The translations under genes and the position numbers were made by a program. 64,000 nucleotides of DNA from Thermosporothrix hazakensis. GTDB taxonomy: Bacteria > Chloroflexota > Ktedonobacteria > Ktedonobacterales > Ktedonobacteraceae. The notes under the pieces were generated by a model. The model had not been told where the DNA came from. It saw only the letters and a list, made by a program, of their open reading frames with translations, and searched no databases. Positions 43,030-51,820 of this stretch are shown here, in pieces. The stretch spans positions 62,001-126,000 of the forward strand of contig NZ_QKUF01000004.1 in the NCBI RefSeq assembly GCF_003253565.1. The letters run 5' to 3'. The first letter of the stretch is position 1. Each line of letters starts with the position of its first letter.

Positions 43030-44319
43030 TTATGCGATGAGCAGAGCGCGATACCACGCCGGATACACCGCTGTATCGGTCGCTAAAAGGGCCATGACAG
43101 CGCCTGTAGCGCCTACAAGAAAGCCCGGATCATCCACAAAATGCCCCGGGATCTCCTCATCACGCAGTAAGAATGCATGCTCCGGGTGAGCCCGTTGCAA
43201 AATCTCCTCGATGAGCCCGGGAAGATACGGTTCAAGGGAGGCGTGGTTCTCCCGGCAAAAGCTCATACAGATCGTCAGCAGGCCCGCGAAGCCGTGACAG
43301 AGCGTTGGCGAAAAGACATACTGTACATCTCGTGGGCGCTTCAAGGCCGTTTCCAGCCCCTCAACCGCGATCTCCGACAGTCGCGTATCATCAAGCGCAC
43401 GCGCGGCCAGCCGCAGCGCTGCGGAAATTCCCGGTGCGCCATAACACCACGCTGCCCTTGCGGGAGCTAATGGAGCCTCTTTATCAGGCACGTAATCAAT
43501 GGAGACCCCGACTGGCCAGTTGATGCCCCATGTATCATGCAGGCTGAAGCGCAGCAACCATTCAGTGATATGTCGCATAGCCTCGCGCTGCCCCTCGCGG
43601 CGATAACCGGCCTGCCAGGCCAGTGCAAGCGCACTCAACGGGCCAGCAATGCCATGCGCCAGCCCGGCATTAAAATAGCCCCGGGGAAAATCCTGCCGAT
43701 ATTTGTCTGAAGGGTAATTCTCCGGCAGAATCAGCCAGTGTTCCGCGCCGCGCTCGGTCGGCTCACCAAGCCATATCAAATAATCGAGCAAACGTGAGAG
43801 CGCGTCCTGCTCCTGCGCCCCCAACTCTTTGAGGGAAACCATGTAACCAAGCACACCCGCCGCACCTGACATCACATCATAGTCCCGCGCTATGACGCAT
43901 GCTTGCACACGCTTCCAATCAGTTGCAAGTACCTGTTCAGCGACCGCAGAGCGCATAGTTTGAAATAATGGAGTATATCGAGGCTCAACCTCTGCGAATT
44001 CACCGACGATCCACGCGAATCCGCTACTCCCGCCATAGAAGCCCGGTTGGGTCAGGGGAATATCCTGCGTTGCCCGAGCGGCGAGACGAAGATACTGCAT
44101 AGCATGGTGCAGCAAATGCTCCTCGGCCAGGCAATGGTACAGGTAGAGATAAAAATAGGCCAGGTTGGCAAAGCTATTTGTAAACCACGCGCTACCCCAT
44201 TCCAACGGCACTGTACTCCCCGCCTGCTCGACCGTTTCAAGAACGGTGGCCGGATCACGTAAGCGCGCTGCCAGCGCCTCGGCAAGCTGACGTGCGTCAA
44301 GCCTCTTTTCCTCCATCAT
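43030..44319 (-). CDS. lanC: Lanthipeptide cyclase (LanC)
   Basis: 429 residues from ATG 44319 (CAGGAGCAGGAAG). LanC is a zinc enzyme that adds cysteine thiols to Dha/Dhb. Seven-fold helical repeats carry G-x-x-G motifs. Key residues are NAGLAHGIAGPLSALAL (active-site histidine near 220), AWCYGAPGISAALRLA (zinc Cys near 290) and TLCHGFAGLLTICMSF (zinc Cys-His near 340). It lies between the precursor gene and lanB with only 11 bp before lanB. Confidence 0.96.
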   Translation of the reverse strand: MMEEKRLDARQLAEALAARLRDPATVLETVEQAGSTVPLEWGSAWFTNSFANLAYFYLYLYHCLAEEHLLHHAMQYLRLAARATQDIPLTQPGFYGGSSGFAWIVGEFAEVEPRYTPLFQTMRSAVAEQVLATDWKRVQACVIARDYDVMSGAAGVLGYMVSLKELGAQEQDALSRLLDYLIWLGEPTERGAEHWLILPENYPSDKYRQDFPRGYFNAGLAHGIAGPLSALALAWQAGYRREGQREAMRHITEWLLRFSLHDTWGINWPVGVSIDYVPDKEAPLAPARAAWCYGAPGISAALRLAARALDDTRLSEIAVEGLETALKRPRDVQYVFSPTLCHGFAGLLTICMSFCRENHASLEPYLPGLIEEILQRAHPEHAFLLRDEEIPGHFVDDPGFLVGATGAVMALLATDTAVYPAWYRALLIA

Positions 44320-44345
44320 CTTCCTGCTCCTGATGCAGATAGGGC

Positions 44346-44362
44346 CCGTCAGAGGCTGACGG
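44346..44362 (-). promoter_or_regulatory. Intercistronic hairpin between lanA and lanC
   Basis: CCGTCAG-AGG-CTGACGG, a perfect 7-bp stem without a T-run, 26 bp after the lanA stop. Such hairpins often partly terminate or stabilise the precursor mRNA, giving more peptide than enzyme. Confidence 0.5.
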
Positions 44363-44387
44363 TACCCTATCCTTCCGACCTGCCGTA

Positions 44388-44582
44388 CTAACAGCCCTTG
44401 CAATCAGTACAACGTGAACAAGACCAGCACGTTGTGACGAAACTTGTGGTAGCTGCGTCGGGCTGCTCGGCACCACGCGGAGCCTGCATCACGCGAACGT
44501 CAAGCTGGAATTGATCCTGCTCATTGTTGTCAGAGGTAAGACACTTCTTCACCAGGAGAGACCGATTCAACTGCTGTTCCAT
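44388..44582 (-). CDS. lanA: Lanthipeptide precursor peptide (LanA)
   Basis: 64 residues from ATG 44582, with AAAGGAGTATCTCA upstream. The leader has FQLDVRV, the F-x-L-D box recognised by class I LanB/LanC. The core region after about residue 41 is PDAATTSFVTT followed by CWSCSRCTDCKGC: five cysteines at every third residue (52, 55, 58, 61, 64), with Ser/Thr at 45, 46, 47, 50, 51, 54, 56 and 59 as dehydration sites. It is the first gene of the operon. The leader protease is not seen nearby. Confidence 0.9.
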   Translation of the reverse strand: MEQQLNRSLLVKKCLTSDNNEQDQFQLDVRVMQAPRGAEQPDAATTSFVTTCWSCSRCTDCKGC

Positions 44583-45126
44583 TGAGATACTCCTTTCTCC
44601 ATGTTGTTCGTGCATTCACAGAGATCAGATGTGTGATCCCTGCTCTCAATGATAAAATACATTTTTCTCTTTGCAAATATCACTTTCTTATCTTTTCTTT
44701 GCATAATACATAGCTATTTATCTATAGAGAAACGATGCATGCCGCTTATTAATTAGAATCATACAAACAAATACATCATACTTTCCCATATATAAATATA
44801 ATAATATATCTCACATCTCTAATAAGTATTCCATCGGTATCCATAGAGATAAAGCAGAGACCTGTCAATATTTTTGTTACTTGAATTACACACAAAGAGT
44901 ATGTTATACATATCTATATAGTTTGCATTACCCGTGAGTAATCCCATGTCCAGGGATCGCCAGATATGATCCTTGTTTACCAGCAAGCGATTCTATCTGT
45001 CTGACGCATGCACGTGAGAGCAGGGGCAAAACCCATCGCCACTTGCACGCTACCCGTCACACACAGTGCTCTCGGCATGCTTGAATAGGGGTCAACATTG
45101 GTTAGAAAGCAGAGAGGTACAGCGCT
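44583..45126. other. Divergent promoter region of lanA and the NB-ARC regulator, very AT-rich
   Basis: 544 bp without a gene. The part at 44640-44940 is far richer in A/T than the rest of the window and includes TATATAAATATAATAATATA. It probably holds both promoters and regulator sites, but no clear operator repeat is visible. Confidence 0.5.
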
Positions 45127-46650
45127 ATGCCAGTAAAAAGAGCAGATTGTGCATCCCCGAATCTGTTATTAAAGCGAGCCCGGCTCGAAAAGTGCTGGAC
45201 ACAACAGGATGTCGCCCGGCTTCTGGGCGTGCCACAGAACTATATGGTCAGCCGTTGGGAGAATGGCACCAGCAGCCCGAGCCTGAAATATCAGCAGAAA
45301 CTCTGTCAATTGTTTTCCATGAATCCTGAAGACCTGGGCTTTCTGCCCGCACCATCAGCATCGCCCGTCTATGACCCAATGATCCCGGCTCGACCCTCGC
45401 ATATCCGCCCTCTCTTCGGGCGTGACAGGCTTCTTGCCACCATGAAACAGCTACTCCTCAACGAGCAAGAAGGCAACTTTATCGCATTGTATGGCCTGCC
45501 CGGTGTCGGGAAAACAGCGCTTCCGGCTGAGCTGGCCGCCGATGCCGAGGTACGGGGTCATTTCAAAGATGGCATCCTCTGGGCCAATTCCTATGATGAC
45601 GTTCAGGAGACGCTTCAGCGCTGGTGCAAACTGCTGGATCTGCCCGAGCAAATGGACAGAGAACAGATGCAACAACAGCTTCGGTCTGCTGTGAGCACGC
45701 GGCGCATCCTGTTTGTGTTTGACAATGTCTGGTCGCTCCACGAGATCCAGCATTACTATATTGGAGGATCGCATTGCGCCTATCTCCTGACGACTCGCTC
45801 ACCCCGCATTGCCGCACAGTTTGCCAGCACGCCCGCTCTGCTTCTCCATGTACCCGAGCTGACATCTGAGGAGAGTATAGCATTCCTGCTGCAACTGGCC
45901 CCGGCACTGCATCGCATCGATGCTCGCCCTGTACAACAGCTCGTCCGCAAGGCCGCAGGGCTCCCTTTGATTCTGAATATGATGGGAATGTTTCTGGTGG
46001 CTCAGGCGCATACCTATCAGAATCGACGAATCGTGCATGCAGTCGAGCAGCTCCTTTACACCGATACCCTCCTTCAGCTCCCCCTTTTCTTCATGCACTT
46101 TAGCACACGGTCATCGACCTCTCCACCCACTCTTAAGGCCGTTCTTGATGAAAGCATCGACCACCTGCCCGGCCCCGCGCGTGAGGCCCTGGCGTCGCTT
46201 TCCCTCTTTCCGGCCACCTTTTCAGAAGATGCGGCCCTGTTCGTTACCGCGAAGAGCGCGCAGGAGCTTGACACGCTGGTTGACGCCGGTCTCATTGAAG
46301 TCACTGCGATGGGGCGCTATCGCATGAACCCGCTCCTTGCCGGGTACGCTCGGACATTCTGCAGCGAGGAAGCAATACAGCGCTTTTGCTCGTATTTTCT
46401 CTCGCTGCTCAGGCGACAGCGGGAATTGATCTCGGCACAGGATATACAGAACAGCATCGCCGCCCTTGAGTACACCTTCTCCCTTCGCCTCAAAAAGCTG
46501 GCAACACGTAAAGAAATAGTGCATCACTATCTTATACTTTCACAGCGCTATCCTGAACAGACACGGCTCTTTTTTGAGCAGACAGCCAGACAGAGACACC
46601 ATTGCATTATGACACTACGTAGGCTCAGCAAATGGAGACAAAAAGTGTAA
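45127..46650 (+). CDS. Xre-type HTH fused to NB-ARC ATPase, cluster regulator
   Basis: 507 residues. Residues 10-70 are an Xre HTH (NLLLKRARLEKCWTQQDVAR, LLGVPQNYMVSRWENGTSSP). Then an NB-ARC/STAND ATPase: P-loop FIALYGLPGVGKTALPAELA, Walker B RILFVFDNVW, sensor YLLTTRSPRI and GLPL-type AAGLPLILNMMG. The usual long repeat sensor is absent; a short winged-helix-like end follows. STAND proteins are ATP-switched regulators. It is divergent from lanA and overlaps the next gene by 19 bp, so it is a likely regulator of this locus. Confidence 0.9.
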   Translation: MPVKRADCASPNLLLKRARLEKCWTQQDVARLLGVPQNYMVSRWENGTSSPSLKYQQKLCQLFSMNPEDLGFLPAPSASPVYDPMIPARPSHIRPLFGRDRLLATMKQLLLNEQEGNFIALYGLPGVGKTALPAELAADAEVRGHFKDGILWANSYDDVQETLQRWCKLLDLPEQMDREQMQQQLRSAVSTRRILFVFDNVWSLHEIQHYYIGGSHCAYLLTTRSPRIAAQFASTPALLLHVPELTSEESIAFLLQLAPALHRIDARPVQQLVRKAAGLPLILNMMGMFLVAQAHTYQNRRIVHAVEQLLYTDTLLQLPLFFMHFSTRSSTSPPTLKAVLDESIDHLPGPAREALASLSLFPATFSEDAALFVTAKSAQELDTLVDAGLIEVTAMGRYRMNPLLAGYARTFCSEEAIQRFCSYFLSLLRRQRELISAQDIQNSIAALEYTFSLRLKKLATRKEIVHHYLILSQRYPEQTRLFFEQTARQRHHCIMTLRRLSKWRQKV

Positions 46651-48308
46651 ACGATTATCAGAAGGAGCAGAAACAAGCTATGGATCTCCTTACCCCTTCA
46701 GATCTGGCACCGCTCTTTCCGCCAGATCTCCGTATTCTTGCCCTCGGTGAGGCGGCTCGTGGGGCTCGTGAATTCACACTTATGCGGCTGAACGTGCTTC
46801 GTGCTCTGCTTGCGCAACAGCGTCGCGTCCTGTTGGTGCTGGACGCTCCCTATGCGGAGAGTGTCCCTCTCAATGAGTACATTCAGGGTAGACAGACTGA
46901 AAAGCCGGAGCTTCTCTTAAGCAACCTCTATTACTGGAATTACAATACAGAAGAAATGCTCGATATCCTCAACTGGCTGCGCGAGTATAACGCGAACGCC
47001 CCCTTGACCAGAAGAGTACAGATCGCCGGGTGCGATATCCAGACCTATCATACTGCAATCGAGCGCATTCTGCATACAGTTGAAGCAAGGCTTCCGCAGC
47101 TTGCGCGGGAACTCCATGCGCTCTATAGCCCGTTGTATAAACTTCGTCCTGAAATGCGGACCAGTTACAAGCACCAGACCCACGAACTGAAACAACGCTG
47201 TCGAAGCAACTGTGAACAGGCCTGCGCGCTTCTTCAGCGCTACCAGGACGCGCTGCTCGCTCGCTCATCGCCGGAAACCTTCACACAGCTTGCTCTGGAC
47301 GCCCGGGCAGTTCTGGCGGCGGAAGCGCTGCTCGCAGCACCGGAGAGCGCCGAGGCCCATCGCGCCCGAACACATGGAATGGTCACCATTCTCAGTCATC
47401 TGCTGGCGTCAGCGCCACCCGAAACGACCCTGCTGCTCTGCGGGCATAACCATCTGATCAAGAAACAGGGTACGGGCCCGGGAGCCGTGCTTCATGAAAT
47501 ATATGACTCGGCTTTTGTGGCGGTGGGACAGTGTTTCTATCAGGGAAGCATTCAGGCACTCAATGAAAGCGGGCAACTCTGTCAGCAGGTGCTCCCACCA
47601 GCACTGCCGGGAAGCTATGAGGCATTGTTTGCTGAAACCGCTCAGGAGGCGCTTCAAGCAGCAAGAACGCTCACCGAGGCGCGCCCACTTCGGCACATCG
47701 GGGCCAGCTACTCGCCTGAACGCCCCGAAACGTATTACAGTATGCTTGCTCCTGCTTCCCTGTTTGATTATTTGCTCTTTGTCCGTGATATCACGCCCGT
47801 GCGGCTGCTCCCTCTGCACGTCACCTTTACGCGCCCAAGCACCGCCCCCGTCTTACCCGACAAACCGACCAATCTCGATTTCGCTCACGGCTTCACAGAT
47901 TGGGCCCTGACTGGCAGCCACCCGCATCGCTACGCTATCGAGCTTGAGCCCGACCATGTCGCGCTACTTCGCGCAAAAGAACCCTGCAAGGACGGCTTCG
48001 GCGCCCTGGCACAGAAGATACAGGCACCCCCCGGTCGGCAAATCAGGCTGACCGCTGAAGTGCAAGTGGAAGCTGTTGAGCAATACTGTAGTCTCTGGGT
48101 GCGGGTCGATGGTGAGGAACAGATGCTCGGTCTCTATTACCAGAACAAGGGCGTGCTGAACGGCACGCAGCCCTATCAGCGCTGTTGCGTTGAAGCGTCG
48201 GTGCCCTATGAGGCCCGCGAACTGCTGTTTGGCGTGTTGCTCGCTGGCAGCGGCGCTGTTCGTATCAAGCATATCTCAATAGATATACCATGCAATGAGC
48301 AAACGTAG
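46632..48308 (+). CDS. Erythromycin-esterase-like protein with C-terminal jelly-roll domain
   Basis: 558 residues. The N-terminal 330 residues resemble erythromycin esterase (LRILALGEAARGAREFTLMR, VLLVLDAPYAESVPLNEYIQ, ETTLLLCGHNHLIKK). The family's first motif is normally GEATHG with a catalytic histidine. Here it reads GEAARG, so that histidine is an arginine and hydrolysis is doubtful. The last 140 residues (LDFAHGFTDWALTGSHPHRY, YCSLWVRVDGEEQMLGLYYQ) look like a carbohydrate-binding-type jelly roll. It overlaps the HTH/NB-ARC gene, so it belongs to the same transcript. Confidence 0.85.
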   Translation: METKSVNDYQKEQKQAMDLLTPSDLAPLFPPDLRILALGEAARGAREFTLMRLNVLRALLAQQRRVLLVLDAPYAESVPLNEYIQGRQTEKPELLLSNLYYWNYNTEEMLDILNWLREYNANAPLTRRVQIAGCDIQTYHTAIERILHTVEARLPQLARELHALYSPLYKLRPEMRTSYKHQTHELKQRCRSNCEQACALLQRYQDALLARSSPETFTQLALDARAVLAAEALLAAPESAEAHRARTHGMVTILSHLLASAPPETTLLLCGHNHLIKKQGTGPGAVLHEIYDSAFVAVGQCFYQGSIQALNESGQLCQQVLPPALPGSYEALFAETAQEALQAARTLTEARPLRHIGASYSPERPETYYSMLAPASLFDYLLFVRDITPVRLLPLHVTFTRPSTAPVLPDKPTNLDFAHGFTDWALTGSHPHRYAIELEPDHVALLRAKEPCKDGFGALAQKIQAPPGRQIRLTAEVQVEAVEQYCSLWVRVDGEEQMLGLYYQNKGVLNGTQPYQRCCVEASVPYEARELLFGVLLAGSGAVRIKHISIDIPCNEQT

Positions 48309-48434
48309 AAAAAGGATAGCCGGCGTTCTCTTTCTTCTTGATAAAGGATCTGTTATACTGGCATTATCCGTAGATTGGCACTTTACAGGGTGCCAGCCTC
48401 CTGTACAAATACTTGATGACAGAAAGAAGGTTCC

Positions 48435-48992
48435 ATGCCAGTATCTCCGCTCAGCATCCGTGTTGACGACGAAATTGAACTCCGGCTGCACGAGCAGCGC
48501 TACGCCGAGGAATTCTACACCCTGACCAGGCGCAACATCGAGCACCTGCGCCCCTGGATGCCGTGGGCCAAACCAGATTATTCGTTTGAAGATTCGCAGG
48601 CATATATGCAGGCAAGCATGGAAGATTTCGCCCGAGGGCAGCAGCTTCCTACCAGTATCTGGTATCGTGGCCACATCGTTGGCGCGATCGGCTTTCCTCG
48701 CATCCAGCACATGCGCCGTATGGCCGAAATCGGCTACTGGCTCGACAAGGATGCGCAGGGAAAAGGGATTATCACCCGTGCAACCAGCGCCCTTGTGACC
48801 TACGCCTTTCAGGAATATGGCTTCAATAAGGTCGAGATCCATGCCGCCGCCGGAAACAAGCGGAGCCGCGCAGTCCCCGAACGCCTGGGCTTCACGCAGG
48901 AAGGAATCCTCCGTCAGTACGAGTGGCTCCACGACACACCACATGATCTTGTCATCTATGGCATGCTTGCCAGCGAGTGGCAGGCCAAATAA
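48435..48992 (+). CDS. RimJ/RimL-type GNAT N-acetyltransferase
   Basis: 185 residues. RimL-like pattern: LSIRVDDEIELRLHEQRYAE, NIEHLRPWMPWAKPDYSFED and IGYWLDKDAQGKGIITRATS (acetyl-CoA loop). NKVEIHAAAGNKRSRAVPER then LGFTQEGILRQYEWLHD closes the domain. These enzymes acetylate ribosomal protein N-termini or small molecules. The usual GNxxS motif is slightly altered (AGNKRSRAVPER). Ribosome site AAGAAGGTTCC. Confidence 0.92.
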   Translation: MPVSPLSIRVDDEIELRLHEQRYAEEFYTLTRRNIEHLRPWMPWAKPDYSFEDSQAYMQASMEDFARGQQLPTSIWYRGHIVGAIGFPRIQHMRRMAEIGYWLDKDAQGKGIITRATSALVTYAFQEYGFNKVEIHAAAGNKRSRAVPERLGFTQEGILRQYEWLHDTPHDLVIYGMLASEWQAK

Positions 48993-49109
48993 AGCCAACC
49001 TGCCAGCCCTGCCGATGGGGGGGTGCTGTCCTCTCGGCACTGGCTTCCCCTTCATCGAAAGAGCAAGGATCGAGAGGCTCCGGGATGACAGGGACCTCCC
49101 GTTCAGGCT

Positions 49110-49147
49110 GATGGATGTGGTATAAAATGCAGAGAAGAGCATCCATC
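49110..49147. promoter_or_regulatory. Inverted repeat around the promoter of the double-MerR gene
   Basis: GATGGATG (49110-49117) and CATCCATC (49140-49147) flank a -10-like TATAAA. It may be an autoregulatory site or a leader hairpin. Confidence 0.35.
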
Positions 49148-49163
49148 TAGCCGGGAGTTTTCT

Positions 49164-49889
49164 ATGACACGTCACGACACATTGCGCCCCGTTGATCTCG
49201 CCCGAGCAGCCAGGATCAGCGTGCAGCAGGTGCGCAACTACGAAGCCCGAGGCCTCCTGCCGCCTGCCACACGCAGCAAGAGCAGCTATCGGCTCTATAC
49301 GAAGCAGCATCTGGCAGCCCTGAGTACGGCACGCCACCTGATTGGCGGGTATGGCTGGCAGTATGCACCTGCAATCATGCAAGCGCTTCATCGACGCGAC
49401 CTCTCCGCTGCGCTCGCCCTGATCGACTCCTATCATGCAGACCTTGCCCGGAGGCGGCTTCAGGTTGAACAGACGCTTTCTGCCTTGCACACGCTAGCCT
49501 CACAAACCACGCTTGTTCACGAGCCCCGGCGACAGCATCGTTACCGCGTCGGGGAAGCCGCCGAGCAGGTAGGCGTACGTGTCTCGGCGCTACACTTCTG
49601 GGAACAGCAGGGCCTCTTGCACCCACAACGCGACAAAATCAGCCGCTACCGCCTCTACGACGAACAGCAGATGCAACGTTTGCGCGTGGTCGTCCTGCTT
49701 CGAGAGGCTGGTTACAACTTTCCAGTGATCCACTCGGTGCTTGATGAGCTGGAAGCCGGACGGCCAGAAAAAGCGATCGTGGCGATTGAGAAGCGACGCG
49801 ATGAACTCACTCATGCAAGCTGGAAGTGTATTGAATCCCTTACCAGCTTTCATAGCTATGTGCGTGAGTTCTATAGCGATTTACTATAA
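49164..49889 (+). CDS. Tandem MerR-domain (TioE-like) transcriptional regulator
   Basis: 241 residues with two MerR HTH domains. The first is LRPVDLARAARISVQQVRNY then EARGLLPPATRSKSSYRLYT, residues 7-70. The second is YRVGEAAEQVGVRVSALHFW then EQQGLLHPQRDKISRYRLYD, residues 125-190. This layout is that of TioE-family regulators. A helical end follows without cysteine metal ligands. MerR proteins untwist 19-bp-spacer promoters. Two LLM genes in this window have exactly such promoters, but linking them to this protein is only a hypothesis. Confidence 0.9.
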   Translation: MTRHDTLRPVDLARAARISVQQVRNYEARGLLPPATRSKSSYRLYTKQHLAALSTARHLIGGYGWQYAPAIMQALHRRDLSAALALIDSYHADLARRRLQVEQTLSALHTLASQTTLVHEPRRQHRYRVGEAAEQVGVRVSALHFWEQQGLLHPQRDKISRYRLYDEQQMQRLRVVVLLREAGYNFPVIHSVLDELEAGRPEKAIVAIEKRRDELTHASWKCIESLTSFHSYVREFYSDLL

Positions 49890-50001
49890 CACCAGCAGGA
49901 GGGGCTCTTCTCCTTCTGCGCATATTTCCAGGGACTGGCATTTTTCTCCTCTTCTCTTTGACATTTTCGTTTCCTTCTACTATAGTACAAATATCTCGTA
50001 T

Positions 50002-50157
50002 AAAGCATTACGACGCATTCGCCGGCATATTCCAGATCGGCTGGTACAGCAGCTTCGCGTCATACGGTTCGAGAACCCTTACGAAGCGGTGCAAGAGGAG
50101 GCCAATGACGCCTTAGCCGAAATACTCTCACTTGAACCGATGGAAGACAAATACTGA
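50002..50157 (+). pseudogene. Short C-terminal gene remnant
   Basis: A frame without start or ribosome site reads ALRRIRRHIPDRLVQQLRVI, RFENPYEAVQEEANDALAEI, then LSLEPMEDKY and a stop. The clean, charged, helical sequence looks like a protein end rather than noise. Family unknown. Confidence 0.3.
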
Positions 50158-50289
50158 AACGTGACCAGACGCCACTTTCGGGCAAAGCAAGAAAGAGTGC
50201 CTTATAAAGGAACACATTGATACACATAACCTGTTGTATTCCGCCACGCTCTGTTCTATACTGAGATCACTATCAGGGAGGATTTTCGT

Positions 50290-51000
50290 ATGACAATCAG
50301 AATCGCGATCTTTACCGATATACATGCAAACCTGCCCGCACTACAGGCAACCTTGCACGCGATCAAGCAAGAGGGCTGTGATATGATGGTCCATACCGGA
50401 GACGTGATCTCGATTGGTCCCTATCCTGCCGAAACGCTGGATCTCTTTCTACAGCAGCCCAACCTGACCGCCATTATGGGAAACCATGATGCCTATTTCG
50501 CCTTTGGCCCGCCCGAGTGGGCAAAAGAGGACGAACACCTTCACTGGACGCATCAGATGCTTGACCCACAACTTCGCTCTCTTGTTGCCCGCTGGCCGTA
50601 CCGGGTTCAGCAGACAATCGAAGGGGTACGCCTGACCTTCCTTCACTATGGGCTAACTCCCGAAGGGGATAACTTTCTGCCAATCGTTCAAGAGCCCACA
50701 CCTGCCGCGATGGACCAGCTTTTCAAGGATGAGAGTGCTGATCTGCTTTTTTATGGCCATCATCATCCTTTCTCGGACATGCTCGGTAAGGCCAGATACG
50801 TCAATCCCGGCTCGCTTGGCTGCTATACCCATGCAATCGCACGCTATGCCATGCTCACAATTCAAAACGGACGCTACACGCTTCAGCATAAATCTGTCAC
50901 CTATGACGACAGCGAGCTTCTTCGCGCCTTTGAGCAGCGCCAGGTCGCGGAGCGAGAGCTTATCTTACAATCCTTCTTTGGCGGGAGAGCTCCGGCTTGA
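50290..51000 (+). CDS. YfcE/MJ0936-type metallophosphoesterase
   Basis: 236 residues of the calcineurin-like phosphoesterase fold. Metal ligands lie in FTDIHANLPALQATL, VHTGDVISIGPYP, IMGNHDAYFAF, LTFLHYGLTP and LLFYGHHHPF. This matches YfcE-like phosphodiesterases acting on small phosphodiesters. The C-terminal helix (LLRAFEQRQVAERELILQSF) is normal for the group. Ribosome site AGGGAGGATTTTCGT. Confidence 0.93.
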   Translation: MTIRIAIFTDIHANLPALQATLHAIKQEGCDMMVHTGDVISIGPYPAETLDLFLQQPNLTAIMGNHDAYFAFGPPEWAKEDEHLHWTHQMLDPQLRSLVARWPYRVQQTIEGVRLTFLHYGLTPEGDNFLPIVQEPTPAAMDQLFKDESADLLFYGHHHPFSDMLGKARYVNPGSLGCYTHAIARYAMLTIQNGRYTLQHKSVTYDDSELLRAFEQRQVAERELILQSFFGGRAPA

Positions 51001-51012
51001 GCTCCCCCGATA

Positions 51013-51461
51013 TCAGGCAAGCGAGATAAGATAGCAAGCAACAGGCGCATCCTCGTCGGTCAGGATGCGCTCCAGCCTGCCACCATCCTTAAGGATCACC
51101 CGCACCGGCGCCAGATTGTCTCCCTGAACGCTAGCGAGAGTTCCGGCAGGTGCAACCGCTGCGCCTCTTCGGCCAGCATCGCAAGCATACGAGTCACATA
51201 GCCCTTCCCACGCTGAGGCGGACGGATACTGTAGCCAATGACCGTTATATCGCTCATATGGCTTTTGCAGCTTCGGTCGAAAGCGGATCTCGCCAACAAC
51301 CATCTGTGCGTCTTTGACCCGCAGAAACGTCTGTTGCGGCGGGATGCCGAGGGGAAGTCCGATGCCCTCAGCCTCGTCTTCCAGTTTCCCCACAAACGCC
51401 GCGAAGTCCTGGCGCCAAGCTCGACATTGTTATAGGGGCACCCTTCACCGCAAGCAATCAA
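51013..51461 (-). pseudogene. GNAT N-acetyltransferase, multiply frameshifted
   Basis: Three frames rebuild a GNAT: CGEGCPYNNVELG, then DFAAFVGKLEDEAEGIGLPL and TFLRVKDAQMVVGEIRFRPK, then HIGYSIRPPQRGKGYVTRML (acetyl-CoA loop R-G-K-G) and EEAQRLHLPELSLAF. Back in the second frame it ends DNLAPVRVILKDGGRLERIL then the C-terminal strand. At least two frameshifts. The order and completeness suggest recent decay. Confidence 0.75.
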
Positions 51462-51820
51462 TTCATCAACTATTGCCAGGTATTCCTATTCCACAACAGG
51501 CCTGATCAATTGTAGCCTGGTCATAGATCTCCTTTCACAGAGCCATCCCCCCACAGTTCTCCACTAAAAGAATGATCCCCTGCTGCTCATATTCACCCTT
51601 ATCACCCCCCATGAATCATCACAATCAAGGAGGGACCGCACGAGAGAGATTCCATATTCCTCGAGATGTACCTTTCCACCGGCGTATTGCTCTTTTCGCC
51701 ACAATTCTATATACTAAAATACGTCCTAAAATATGTCGAGCCAAGACATAAAGTCCACTGTTCCTGCCGTAATACAGCTTTCCAGAGCTTACAGAACATA
51801 AAGAAACGAGGATCAGCGCT
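51462..51820. other. Intergenic, about 360 bp
   Basis: It lies upstream of cas6. There is no other cas gene, repeat array or RNA gene in it. The cas6 ribosome site is CGAGGATCAGCGCT. Confidence 0.5.

Noticed and set aside
48276..49490. 404-codon open frame on the minus strand
   Set aside because: It runs antisense across three separate genes (erythromycin-esterase-like, GNAT and MerR), so it cannot be a conserved gene.
50060..50090. GGTTCGAGAACC, which resembles a tRNA T-arm
   Set aside because: No acceptor stem, D-arm or anticodon arm can be formed around it; it falls in a coding-like remnant.
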